Source: Treponema sp.
GTDB taxonomy: Bacteria; Spirochaetota; Spirochaetia; Treponematales; Treponemataceae
Reading direction: 5' to 3'
DNA length: 43,044 bases
NCBI GenBank assembly: GCA_016294035.1
Contig: JAEDCT010000020.1
Coordinates: 1-43,044, forward strand
In this document: positions 8,092-15,549 of the stretch, piece after piece
Layout: every line of letters begins with the position of its first letter
Position numbering within the stretch: position 1 is the first letter of the stretch
The notes under the pieces: generated by a model
What the model was told of the DNA's origin: nothing
Database searches by the model: none
Seen by the model: the letters and a program-made list of their open reading frames with translations, nothing else
Translations under genes and position numbers: made by a program

Positions 8092-8151
8092 CGCGGACTG
8101 CGGCTGATTTGAAACTCGTTATTAAAAAAAATCCATGGAGGGATTTTTTTT
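8092..8151. repeat. terminator-bearing intergenic repeat, copy 1
   Basis: A 27-bp block (8092-8118; starts CGCGGACTGCGGC, ends GAAACTCG) is followed after 5 bp by a perfect 11-bp hairpin: AAAAAAAATCC (8124-8134), 6-nt loop, GGATTTTTTTT (8141-8151). The same arrangement recurs at 8233-8294. The inner words CCATGGAGGG recur at 8161-8170 inside another hairpin, GCGCC (8158-8162) / GGCGC (8169-8173). Confidence 0.8.
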
Positions 8152-8197
8152 CGACATGCGCCATGGAGGGCGCTTCCTTTATTTTAAGTTCTGCCCA

Positions 8198-8259
8198 CGA
8201 GTTTCAAGTTTTTTTGCAACGCAAAAAACAGACGCGGACTGCGGCTGATTTGAAACTCG
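8198..8259. repeat. 62-bp dyad with 10-bp inverted ends between argB and argD
   Basis: CGAGTTTCAA (8198-8207) and TTGAAACTCG (8250-8259) are perfect inverted ends. Inside lies a second hairpin, a GTTTTTTTGC / GCAAAAAAC pair around 8208-8230. The right end is the 27-bp block of repeat copy 2, so the block exists both in direct and partly in inverted orientation. It looks MITE-like; no coding capacity. Confidence 0.6.
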
Positions 8260-8294
8260 ACACTAAAAAAAAATCCAAGGATGGATTTTTTTTT
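8233..8294. repeat. terminator-bearing intergenic repeat, copy 2
   Basis: The 27-bp block (8233-8259) is identical to copy 1, again followed after 5 bp by an A/T-bracketed hairpin, here 12 bp: AAAAAAAAATCC (8265-8276), loop AAGGAT, GGATTTTTTTTT (8283-8294). The hairpin overlaps the argB stop codon at 8293-8295. The symmetric A and T runs make both copies potential terminators in either direction. Confidence 0.8.
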
Positions 8295-9192
8295 AGTAAA
8301 TCATTGTACCAATTCCACGGTCTGAAAACATTTCAATCAACAACGAATGAGGAACACGTCCGTCGATGATATGAGTTCTTGGAACACCACCATTTCGGGC
8401 AAGCATACAGCACTCAATTTTTGGAATCATTCCACCAGAAATCGTGCCGTCATCAAAGAAATTCTGCACATCGCTAATACGAATTCTCTGAATAAGGCTT
8501 GTCGGATCATTAACATCCTTGAGCACGCCTGGAACATTTGTCAGCTGAACAAACTTTTCGGCCTGAAGTGCAATTGCAATTTTTGCTGCTGCAGTATCAG
8601 CATTAATATTATATCGGATGTTGTCTCCATCTTCCCCAAGAGCAACAGTAGAAACAACAGGAATACAGTTTTCATTTAAAAGAGACTGGATAATTTCCGG
8701 GTTAACCTGAGTAACTTCTCCCACAAAGCCCAGGTCAACACCATCTTTTTCAAGTTTCTTGGCACGCAGAAGGCCTCCGTCTGTACCAGAAAGACCAACA
8801 GCCTTTCCACCCTGCTGAACCAGCATTCCAACTATTCCCTTGTTAAGCTTTCCGGCAAGAACCATCTGAACAACTTCCATGGTTTCTGCATCTGTATAGC
8901 GCAGGCCATTAATGAATTTTGATTCCTTTCCGATTTTTTCAAGCATTGCATTGATTTCTGGACCACCGCCATGAACAAGCACAACCTTAATTCCAATTGT
9001 GTTGAGAAGAACAATGTCTTCCATAACATATCTTTTGAGATCTTCATTAAGCATTGCATTTCCGCCATACTTAACTACAACAGTCTTTCCTACCCAGTGC
9101 CTGAAATAGGGCAAAGCCTGAACAAGAACATTTGACCAGGTTTCACTATCAAGCCTTGAATTTATTTTGTTAACTGTATTTTCATCTGCCAT
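8293..9192 (-). CDS. argB: N-acetylglutamate kinase
   Basis: 299 residues, amino-acid kinase fold. It phosphorylates N-acetylglutamate, the second step of arginine synthesis. Visible marks are VVVKYGGNAM (38-47) with the ATP-contacting Lys, LVHGGGPEIN for substrate binding, the GLSGTDGGLL segment, and YNINADTAAAKIA near the nucleotide site. The N-terminal helix before residue 35 is the kind present in arginine-inhibitable hexameric NAGKs, so feedback by arginine is plausible. Use of a kinase together with ArgJ implies the cyclic acetyl pathway. The start ATG has AAGGGG upstream. It follows argJ across a 99-bp heptamer-repeat spacer and its stop codon lies inside a repeat-borne hairpin. Confidence 0.96.
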   Translation of the reverse strand: MADENTVNKINSRLDSETWSNVLVQALPYFRHWVGKTVVVKYGGNAMLNEDLKRYVMEDIVLLNTIGIKVVLVHGGGPEINAMLEKIGKESKFINGLRYTDAETMEVVQMVLAGKLNKGIVGMLVQQGGKAVGLSGTDGGLLRAKKLEKDGVDLGFVGEVTQVNPEIIQSLLNENCIPVVSTVALGEDGDNIRYNINADTAAAKIAIALQAEKFVQLTNVPGVLKDVNDPTSLIQRIRISDVQNFFDDGTISGGMIPKIECCMLARNGGVPRTHIIDGRVPHSLLIEMFSDRGIGTMIY

Positions 9193-9213
9193 TTATTATC
9201 CCCTTAAAACTAT

Positions 9214-9290
9214 AATTAATAATTCATAATTCATAATTCATAATTCATAATTAATAATTCATAATTTATAATTTATAATTCATAATTGAT
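9214..9290. repeat. 11-unit heptamer array AATTNAT between argJ and argB
   Basis: Eleven heptamers in perfect phase fill 77 bp. All have the form AATT-N-AT, and the only variable base is the fifth: A, C, C, C, C, A, C, T, T, C, G. It ends at the argJ stop codon. The same family in opposite orientation ends the window (42956-43044). Confidence 0.95.
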
Positions 9291-9291
9291 T

Positions 9292-10578
9292 CTAGCTTCT
9301 ATAATCACCATTAATCTTAACGTAATCATATGTAAGGTCACAGCCCCATGCCTTACCTGAAGCATCTCCGTCCTTAAGCTCAATCTCAATTTCAACAGCT
9401 TCTTCAGAAAGAATTGAAGTAGCCTTTTCTTCATCAAAAGTAAGTCCAACACCATCGTGCACAACTTCTACTCTTCCGCCGCACTTGTCACATCCCTTGA
9501 TTTCCACTGTTCCATCACCTGGTGTCTCAAAGTATCTCTTTGAATTTTTCCTGCTTGAAAAGAAAACACATGCCTTGTCTGGATCAAATTCAAATCCAGA
9601 ATATCCCATTGCGCACATGATTCTTCCGCAGTTTGCATCACGACCAAAAACTGCTGCCTTAACAAGATTTGACTTTACAACAAATTTTGCAAGGCCGCGG
9701 GCAGTTTCAACATCTTTTGCACCTGAAACAGTACATTCAACCAGATGGCCGGCTCCCTCACCGTCAGCAGCAATCTTCATAGCCATCTTTGTATTGAGTT
9801 CATTCAAAGCTTCAAGGAACTTATTGTAATCATCACCTTCACAAACAATTTCCTTATTTCCTGCAAGACCATTTGCCATGATTGTGAGGGTATCATTTGT
9901 TGACATGTCGCCATCAATAGAAACACAGTTATATGTTCCCTTTACAGATTCCTTCAGAGCCTTATTCAGCATTTCAGAAGAAATTGCACAATCAGTTGTA
10001 ACAAAAGAAAGCATTGTTCCCATATTGATGTGAATCATTCCGCTTCCCTTACACATTGCTCCGATATGAATTTTCTTTCCGTCGATTTCAGTTTCAACAG
10101 CAAGTTCCTTGTAATGTGTGTCAGTTGTCATGATGGCAACTCTTGCTTCCTTGTGACCATCCCTACTCAAGCCTGCCTTAAGCTTTTCAAAATTAGCCTC
10201 AATCTTATCTACAGGAACATTCTGGGCAATAATTCCAGTTGAACATACAATGACATTTTCCGGATTAATTCCAAATGCACTTGCAGTTATTTCAGACATG
10301 CGAACTGCATCTGCATAGCCAGACTTTCCTGTACAGGCGTTTGCATAGCATACATTACAAATTGCTGCCTGCATTTTTCCTTTCTGAATATTCTTCATTG
10401 TAAGCTTTACGCATTCTGCCTTTACGCGGTTTGATGTGAAGACACCGGCTGCATTGCACATGACCTCACTGTAAATGAGTGCTGTGTCATTTGTTTTTCT
10501 AGAGGCCTTGAGACCGCAATGAATTCCATTTGCCAAAAATCCCTTTGGAGCACATACTCCACCATCAATAAACTGCAT
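9292..10578 (-). CDS. argJ: ornithine acetyltransferase / N-acetylglutamate synthase
   Basis: 428 residues. ArgJ moves the acetyl group from N-acetylornithine to glutamate, and the bifunctional form also makes N-acetylglutamate from acetyl-CoA. It is a self-cleaving Ntn-type enzyme. The cleavage region is KGSGMIHINMGTML (177-190), so Thr188 would be the new N-terminal nucleophile; the residue before it is Gly187 where many homologues have Ala. The ending WGCDLTYDYVKINGDYRS is typical. The protein is about 20 residues longer than usual because of an insert near residues 352-372 that carries a CDKC pair (Cys363, Cys366). AGGAG precedes the ATG. First gene of the argJ-argB-argD order; a repressor-like site overlaps its promoter. 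Confidence 0.95.
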   Translation of the reverse strand: MQFIDGGVCAPKGFLANGIHCGLKASRKTNDTALIYSEVMCNAAGVFTSNRVKAECVKLTMKNIQKGKMQAAICNVCYANACTGKSGYADAVRMSEITASAFGINPENVIVCSTGIIAQNVPVDKIEANFEKLKAGLSRDGHKEARVAIMTTDTHYKELAVETEIDGKKIHIGAMCKGSGMIHINMGTMLSFVTTDCAISSEMLNKALKESVKGTYNCVSIDGDMSTNDTLTIMANGLAGNKEIVCEGDDYNKFLEALNELNTKMAMKIAADGEGAGHLVECTVSGAKDVETARGLAKFVVKSNLVKAAVFGRDANCGRIMCAMGYSGFEFDPDKACVFFSSRKNSKRYFETPGDGTVEIKGCDKCGGRVEVVHDGVGLTFDEEKATSILSEEAVEIEIELKDGDASGKAWGCDLTYDYVKINGDYRS

Positions 10579-10610
10579 ATTTATACACTCCTAAATAAAG
10601 AAATTCATTA

Positions 10611-10649
10611 TTTATGCATAATTTTATAATATTTATGCATTTTAATCAA
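10611..10649 (-). promoter_or_regulatory. argJ promoter overlapped by paired ATGCAT operators
   Basis: On the minus strand TTGATT (10644-10649), 17 bp, then TAAAAT (10621-10626). Two copies of TTTATGCAT on the plus strand (10611-10619 and 10632-10640) are exactly 21 bp, two helical turns, apart; the first extends to the 10-bp palindrome TTATGCATAA. One copy lies just past the -10 box and one in the spacer. This is how an ArgR/AhrC-type repressor site would be placed, although the half-sites (TGCAT) differ from the E. coli ARG box (TGAAT). Confidence 0.6.
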
Positions 10650-10683
10650 GGAAAAGAAACCAGAAATAGAAAATAAATGACTG

Positions 10684-10723
10684 CAAAAAAAACGAAAAAC
10701 CCTGCACAGTCAAAGCACAGGGT
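10684..10723 (-). terminator. intrinsic terminator after hslU
   Basis: On the minus strand ACCCTGTGC (10715-10723) pairs with GTGCAGGGT (10699-10707), two G-U pairs, followed by TTTTTCG and eight more T residues. It separates hslVU from the arg genes. Confidence 0.8.
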
Positions 10724-10757
10724 CTTGAAACAATGAATTTATCTCAAACAATAAAAA

Positions 10758-12269
10758 CTAAAGAATGTATCTCTCAAGATTCTGATTCTGAACTACACCA
10801 TCAAGCTTTTTATTGACGAAATCACTATCAATTGTAACAGTCTGCCCGCAGTGAAGATCTGCATCAAAGCTGATTTCCTCAAGCACTGACTCCATGATTG
10901 TATGAAGCCTTCGGGCACCAATATTCTCTGCATGGGAATTTACTTCTTCTGCAATGCCGCTCATGCGGTCAATGGCATCATCGGTAAACACAAGGTCAAC
11001 TCCTTCTGTTCCCAGCAAGGCCTTGTACTGCTTAACAAGAGCATTTTTTGGCTCCGTGAGGATTCTCTTGAAATCATCCTTCTTCAAAGCCTCAAGCTCA
11101 ACTCGCAACGGGAATCGTCCCTGAAGCTCAGGAATAAGGTCACTTGGGGCTGAAACACTGAAGGCACCTGCTCCAATAAACAATATGTGAGTAGTATTTA
11201 CGACCCCCCATTTAGTGTTGACGTCACACCCCTCAACAATTGGAAGAATGTCACGCTGAACACCTTCACGGCTTACAGATGCCCTGTCTCCACCTCCATT
11301 ATGAGTTGCAATCTTATCAATTTCATCAATGAAGATAATACCGCTTTGCTCAACTCTTCTTTTTGCCTCTTCGACAACCTTGTCCTGATCAGTCTGACGC
11401 TCAAGAGTCTGTTCCATAAGAATGTTTCTTGCCTCGCGAACAGACACATTCTTTTTCTTGTTCTTAGGACCACCTGAAAGCATTTCCTGAATTCCAGAAA
11501 GACTTTCCTCAAGATCCTCAGGACTGCCGGCTCCAATCATGCCTACATTAAATGTCCTTGGTTTTTGAACGGATATCTCAACAAGCCTGTCCTCAAGCTT
11601 TCCATCACGAAGCATCTGCCTGAATTTTTCTCTCGTATCAGACATTTTAGAATCTGTCTTTTCACCGGCACCGCTGTTTTCTGTTTCACTCACCTCATTA
11701 CCCGGAGCATCAATTTGAACAAGACTTGCCTGAACCGGACTTGAAGAACCAAAAATATTTCCAAGCACATGAAATCCATCATTCTTTGTTTCAGCACGAG
11801 ATTCACTTTTTGTTCTGCTTCCGGGCAGCAGAAGGTCAAGAAGCTGCTCCTCTACAAGAGGAATGCATTTTTCACGAAGGTTTTCCTGAGCCTCAGACTT
11901 TACCATATTGTAACCCACAGCCATGAGATCACGAACCATGCTTTCCACATCACGGCCAACATAACCAACTTCAGTGTATTTTGTTGCCTCAACTTTAAGG
12001 AATGGAGCACCACAAAGCTTTGCAAGACGGCGGGCAATCTCTGTCTTTCCGCATCCAGTTGGCCCGATCATGAGAATATTCTTCGGTGCAATTTCATCCC
12101 GGATATCATCAGGAAGTTTCAGTCTTCGCTGTCTGTTTCTCAAGGCAACAGCAACGAATCGCTTTGCCTTGTTCTGAGCAATAATATAGCTGTCAAGCTT
12201 TTCAACAATTTTAGCAGGAGAAAGACCATCCTTCAGTCCTTCCTTGTTTAGATATTCATTAATTTCCAT
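10758..12269 (-). CDS. hslU: ATP-dependent protease ATPase subunit HslU (ClpY)
   Basis: 503 residues. AAA+ unfoldase that feeds substrates to the HslV peptidase. Walker A is GPTGCGKT (69-76), the pore motif GYVGRDVES follows about 25 residues later, and Walker B is IIFIDEIDK. The I domain (roughly residues 140-260) is about 60 residues longer than in E. coli, with a low-complexity Ser/Glu/Thr stretch. The C-terminus NLERYIL matches the family tail that inserts into HslV pockets and switches it on. The frame is open 29 codons further upstream, but that part overlaps hslV; the ATG at 12269, 4 nt after the hslV stop and behind GAGGA, is the start. Translationally coupled to hslV. Confidence 0.96.
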   Translation of the reverse strand: MEINEYLNKEGLKDGLSPAKIVEKLDSYIIAQNKAKRFVAVALRNRQRRLKLPDDIRDEIAPKNILMIGPTGCGKTEIARRLAKLCGAPFLKVEATKYTEVGYVGRDVESMVRDLMAVGYNMVKSEAQENLREKCIPLVEEQLLDLLLPGSRTKSESRAETKNDGFHVLGNIFGSSSPVQASLVQIDAPGNEVSETENSGAGEKTDSKMSDTREKFRQMLRDGKLEDRLVEISVQKPRTFNVGMIGAGSPEDLEESLSGIQEMLSGGPKNKKKNVSVREARNILMEQTLERQTDQDKVVEEAKRRVEQSGIIFIDEIDKIATHNGGGDRASVSREGVQRDILPIVEGCDVNTKWGVVNTTHILFIGAGAFSVSAPSDLIPELQGRFPLRVELEALKKDDFKRILTEPKNALVKQYKALLGTEGVDLVFTDDAIDRMSGIAEEVNSHAENIGARRLHTIMESVLEEISFDADLHCGQTVTIDSDFVNKKLDGVVQNQNLERYIL

Positions 12270-12273
12270 ATGA

Positions 12274-12816
12274 CTATAATTCCTCGCAAATAACATTGGA
12301 ATTTGTGTAGATACAAATCTGCCCTGCAATGGCCAGTGATTTTTCGGCAATTTCACGTGCGCTCAATGTACTTGATTCCATGTAAGCCATGGCTGCTGCA
12401 TAGGCATAGTTTCCACCTGATCCTATTGCAAGAATATCATTTTCCGGCTCAATAACATCTCCGCTTCCAGAAATAAGAAGAATCTTATCCTTGTCGGCAA
12501 CAAGAAGAAGCGCCTCCAGCTTGCTCATGCTTCTCTCTGTTCTCCAAAGCTTTGCCAGTTCAACGGCAGCACGTGTCAGATCACCATTGAAAGTCTTAAG
12601 CTTTTCCTCAAACTTATCAAACAAGGTAAATGCATCGGCTGTGGCACCTGCAAACCCAGTAATAACCTTTCCGTCATAAATTCTTCTGACCTTTCTTGCA
12701 TTGCCCTTCATGACTGTATTGCCCATTGTAACCTGACCATCCCCGGCCATGGCTACCTTTCCGTTCTTCCTGACTGCAATAACAGTAGTGCTTCTGATCT
12801 TGTTCTCAGCGTCCAT
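12274..12816 (-). CDS. hslV: ATP-dependent protease peptidase subunit HslV (ClpQ)
   Basis: 180 residues, proteasome-beta-like threonine peptidase. The core begins STTVIAVRKNGKVAMAGDGQ, so the catalytic Thr is Thr10 and nine residues (MDAENKIRS) would have to be removed, unlike E. coli HslV where only Met is lost. GSGGNYAYAAA near residue 125 is a family mark. An in-frame TTG four codons upstream overlaps the GGGG ribosome site, so the ATG at 12816 is chosen. First gene of hslV-hslU; an extended -10 and a perfect palindrome lie just upstream. Works as a double hexameric ring in the cytoplasm with HslU. Confidence 0.95.
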   Translation of the reverse strand: MDAENKIRSTTVIAVRKNGKVAMAGDGQVTMGNTVMKGNARKVRRIYDGKVITGFAGATADAFTLFDKFEEKLKTFNGDLTRAAVELAKLWRTERSMSKLEALLLVADKDKILLISGSGDVIEPENDILAIGSGGNYAYAAAMAYMESSTLSAREIAEKSLAIAGQICIYTNSNVICEEL

Positions 12817-12840
12817 ATAAATCCCCAAAAAAAATAATCA

Positions 12841-12865
12841 GCATCTTAAGATGCAAAATATAACA
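12841..12865 (-). promoter_or_regulatory. hslV promoter with a perfect palindrome at the start site
   Basis: On the minus strand TGTTATATT (12857-12865) is an extended -10. About 2 nt downstream lies GCATCTTAAGATGC (12841-12854), a perfect 14-bp palindrome that would span the transcription start or form the first hairpin of the mRNA. It is not the CIRCE element. Confidence 0.5.
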
Positions 12866-12887
12866 TAAAGGATACTAAATAATCGGC

Positions 12888-12918
12888 AAAAAAAAAAGCC
12901 TGATTTCAAAAACCAGGC
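12888..12918 (-). terminator. intrinsic terminator of the acyl-CoA synthetase gene
   Basis: On the minus strand GCCTGGTTT (12910-12918) pairs with AAATCAGGC (12898-12906), one G-U pair and a 3-nt loop, followed by ten T residues. Confidence 0.9.
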
Positions 12919-12980
12919 CTGTTTATTTGAGTAAAACACAAAAAGGGAACCATCAGCAAGCCAAGGATTCCCCTGCATTT

Positions 12981-14669
12981 CTAGAAGTCCTGCTTAACGT
13001 TGTCTACACCCTTGTCCTTTTCGCGAATTTCTACACGACGAATCTTTCCCGAAATAGTCTTCGGAAGTTCCTCAACAAATTCAATGATTCTAGGACACTT
13101 GTACAAGGCAGTCTCATGCTTGACATAGTCAAAAAGCTCAACTTCAAGTTCACGTCCCGGTTTGTATCCCTGGGAAAGAACGATAGTTGCCTTTACAGCC
13201 TGACCGCGCTGCTCATCTGGAACACCGGTAACAGCACACTCAAGAACTGCAGGATGCTTCTGAAGAACAGATTCAACCTCAAATGGACTGATTCTGTATC
13301 CTGAAGACTTGATGATGTCATCCTTTCTACCAACGAACCAGACATAGCCATCATCATCCATTGTTACTGTATCACCTGTATGATAAACACCACCGTCAAA
13401 TGCATTAGCTGTGAGGGTAACATCCTTATAGTAACCTGTCAAAAGTCCAAAGGGATGTCCCTTGTCAACATGAATGACAAGTTCTCCGACCTCACCATTT
13501 GGCACAGCTTTTCCATTGGCATTTACAACCTCAACATCATACTGAGGACTTGGTCGACCCATTGAACCTGGCTTGATTGGTGTATCCATAAAGTTTCCAC
13601 AGATGATTGTTGATTCAGTCTGACCATAGCCTTCATAAATCTTTTTTCCGGTCTGCTCAATAAACTTGTCATAAACAGCACCATTCAAGGCTTCTCCGGC
13701 AGTAGAGAATCTTACAACCTTTGACATGTCATATTTTGAAAGGTCCTGGCGGATAAGATAGCGATATACAGTTGGAGGAGCACAGAAAGTTGTGAGGCCA
13801 TACTGAGCAATCATCTTCAATACCTTGTCTGGCCTGAAAGAATTCATGTCATAAACAAACTGAGCTGATCCACAAATCCACTGACCATAAAGCTTGCCCC
13901 ATGTAGATTTTGCCCATCCTGTTTCTGCAATTGTAAGGTGAAGCCCATTATCAAGAACACCATGCCAGTACTTTGCAGTTACAATGTGTCCGATAGGATA
14001 AAGGAAGTTATGAAGAACCATCTTAGGATATCCTGATGTTCCCGAAGTGAAGTAAAGGAGCATAGGATCTTCATTATGAGTTGCATTATCTCCAACTGGA
14101 CGAGGAAATTCAGGAGAATACTTTGCAACTTCCTCATGAAAATCGATCCAACCGTCACGCTTCTGGCCAACAGTCATGAGCATCTTTACTGACGGAGACT
14201 TAGCCATTGCCTTTTCAACCTCAAGCTGAAGTTCCGGCATGTCACAAGCAACAATCATCTTGATTTCAGCAGCATTGTTGCGATATTCAATATCATGCTC
14301 CAGAAGCTGTGTTGTTGCAGGAACGGCAATTGCTCCAATTCTGTGCAAAGCCATCATGATCCACCACCACTCATAGCGGCGACGAAGCATGAGCATTACG
14401 GCATCACCCTTCTTGATTCCCAAAGTTGTGAAATAATATGCCACGCGCTTTGATTCACGGGAAATATCCTCAAAAGTAAAGGTCTTTTCCTCTCCGTTAT
14501 CATCAATCCAGACCATGGCTCTCTTTCCTGGTTCTGTGATTGTATAGCGGTCTACAATATCATAGGCAAAATTAAAATTCTCAGGTGTCTTAAAACGGCA
14601 GTTAGCCTTAAGATCATCATAATCCTTGAAATCCCTGTCATCTGTTAAAAATTCATGATAAAGTGCCAA
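12981..14669 (-). CDS. AMP-forming acyl-CoA synthetase (ACS/MACS type)
   Basis: 562 residues, ANL superfamily. Activates a carboxylic acid as acyl-AMP and then acyl-CoA. The P-loop-like motif is YFTSGTSGYPKM, followed by YEGYGQTES (A5), the hinge GRKDDIIKSSGYRI (A8), and the catalytic lysine in TISGKIRR (A10) close to the C-terminus. Similarity is to the medium-chain/acetyl branch; the AAEAxGWAKST-type core appears as AETGWAKSTWGKLY. The acid is not determinable from sequence. Start: TTG at 14669 with GGAG 6 nt upstream; a GTG four codons earlier is the alternative. It is monocistronic, with a strong terminator before hslV. The 100 bp between this gene and truA is AT-rich and holds a possible TTGATT-17-TATTTT promoter. 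Confidence 0.9.
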   Translation of the reverse strand: MALYHEFLTDDRDFKDYDDLKANCRFKTPENFNFAYDIVDRYTITEPGKRAMVWIDDNGEEKTFTFEDISRESKRVAYYFTTLGIKKGDAVMLMLRRRYEWWWIMMALHRIGAIAVPATTQLLEHDIEYRNNAAEIKMIVACDMPELQLEVEKAMAKSPSVKMLMTVGQKRDGWIDFHEEVAKYSPEFPRPVGDNATHNEDPMLLYFTSGTSGYPKMVLHNFLYPIGHIVTAKYWHGVLDNGLHLTIAETGWAKSTWGKLYGQWICGSAQFVYDMNSFRPDKVLKMIAQYGLTTFCAPPTVYRYLIRQDLSKYDMSKVVRFSTAGEALNGAVYDKFIEQTGKKIYEGYGQTESTIICGNFMDTPIKPGSMGRPSPQYDVEVVNANGKAVPNGEVGELVIHVDKGHPFGLLTGYYKDVTLTANAFDGGVYHTGDTVTMDDDGYVWFVGRKDDIIKSSGYRISPFEVESVLQKHPAVLECAVTGVPDEQRGQAVKATIVLSQGYKPGRELEVELFDYVKHETALYKCPRIIEFVEELPKTISGKIRRVEIREKDKGVDNVKQDF

Positions 14670-14769
14670 AATAATCTCCACTGCCTATATTAGACAAAAA
14701 AATATATATTAGGTTGCAAAAAATCAATTTATTAAACACAAAATATTCTATATTTCAACTGCTGATATG

Positions 14770-15549
14770 TCAAACATGACGCCTTATTCCGTCAAATTTA
14801 ACCTTATATAAAAATAAACCTGTTGGCGGAGCAGTTATGCCGGCCCGAGACCTGTCACAGCTCTCAAGAATATTTTCAAAAACCTCGGCACTGGCATTTT
14901 TTTCTGCAAGGCCAACAAGGGTGCCTGTCAATGACCTTACCATTTTCCACAGGAATGCATTTGCCTCTATCTGAAACACAAGAACATCGTCCTTTTCATA
15001 ATAGAACCTGGCTTCTTCCAGATACCTGTGGGTTGAAACACTCTGGTCCCCTGCCGCAGAAAAAGTTGCGCAATCAATTTCTCCCTTGAGATAGCTGCAA
15101 TATGAATTCAAGAGTTCAAGGCTCGGCTTTGACTGAATGCACCACACATAGCGGCTTTCATTAGCAAATGGAACCGTTCCAGTCTTAATGAAATATCTGT
15201 AGACACGGCTTGTTGCACTGAAACGAGAATTAAAATCGTCATCAACATATTTTGCATCCATGATTCTTATGTCAGGAGGAAGCATTCCGTTGAGGGCACG
15301 AACATAGTTCTTTTCAGGAATATTTTCAACTGGTGCGGTAAAATTGGCAGCCTGACCAAATGCATGAACCCCGCTGTCAGTTCTGCCAGATCCATACAAG
15401 TTGACCTGAGTCTTGAACATTTTCTTCAAAGCCCTTTCGATTTCCCCCTGAACAGTCCTAACGCTCTTTCCACCGTCAGACTTGTCCTGTCTCTGCCAAC
15501 CGCAAAAATCAGTTCCATCGTAGGATATGGTAAGAAGAACGTTATTCAT
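14770..15549 (-). CDS. truA: tRNA pseudouridine(38-40) synthase
   Basis: 259 residues. Isomerises uridines 38-40 in tRNA anticodon stems. The catalytic Asp58 lies in SGRTDSGVHA, and YDGTDFCGWQRQ at the N-terminus and RFSATSRVYRYFI in the middle are standard TruA segments. A short Lys/Asp-rich insert (residues 21-29) follows the first motif. Its start overlaps the end of the DUF2225 gene by 8 bp, so it is translated by coupling as the last gene of the dxs-folP-cdaA-cdaR-acpS operon. No clear terminator is seen after its stop. Confidence 0.96.
   Translation of the reverse strand: MNNVLLTISYDGTDFCGWQRQDKSDGGKSVRTVQGEIERALKKMFKTQVNLYGSGRTDSGVHAFGQAANFTAPVENIPEKNYVRALNGMLPPDIRIMDAKYVDDDFNSRFSATSRVYRYFIKTGTVPFANESRYVWCIQSKPSLELLNSYCSYLKGEIDCATFSAAGDQSVSTHRYLEEARFYYEKDDVLVFQIEANAFLWKMVRSLTGTLVGLAEKNASAEVFENILESCDRSRAGITAPPTGLFLYKVKFDGIRRHV

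Noticed and set aside
8069..8164. 32-codon N-terminal extension of argD
   Set aside because: It is translated intergenic repeat; the ATG at 8068 has a good ribosome site and the normal family start.
8092..8294. Possible minimal CRISPR array
   Set aside because: Only two 27-bp copies, each tied to a terminator hairpin, spacing 114 bp, no cas genes.
12841..12854. CIRCE heat-shock element upstream of hslV
   Set aside because: The palindrome is GCATCTTAAGATGC without the TTAGCACTC-N9-GAGTGCTAA arms.
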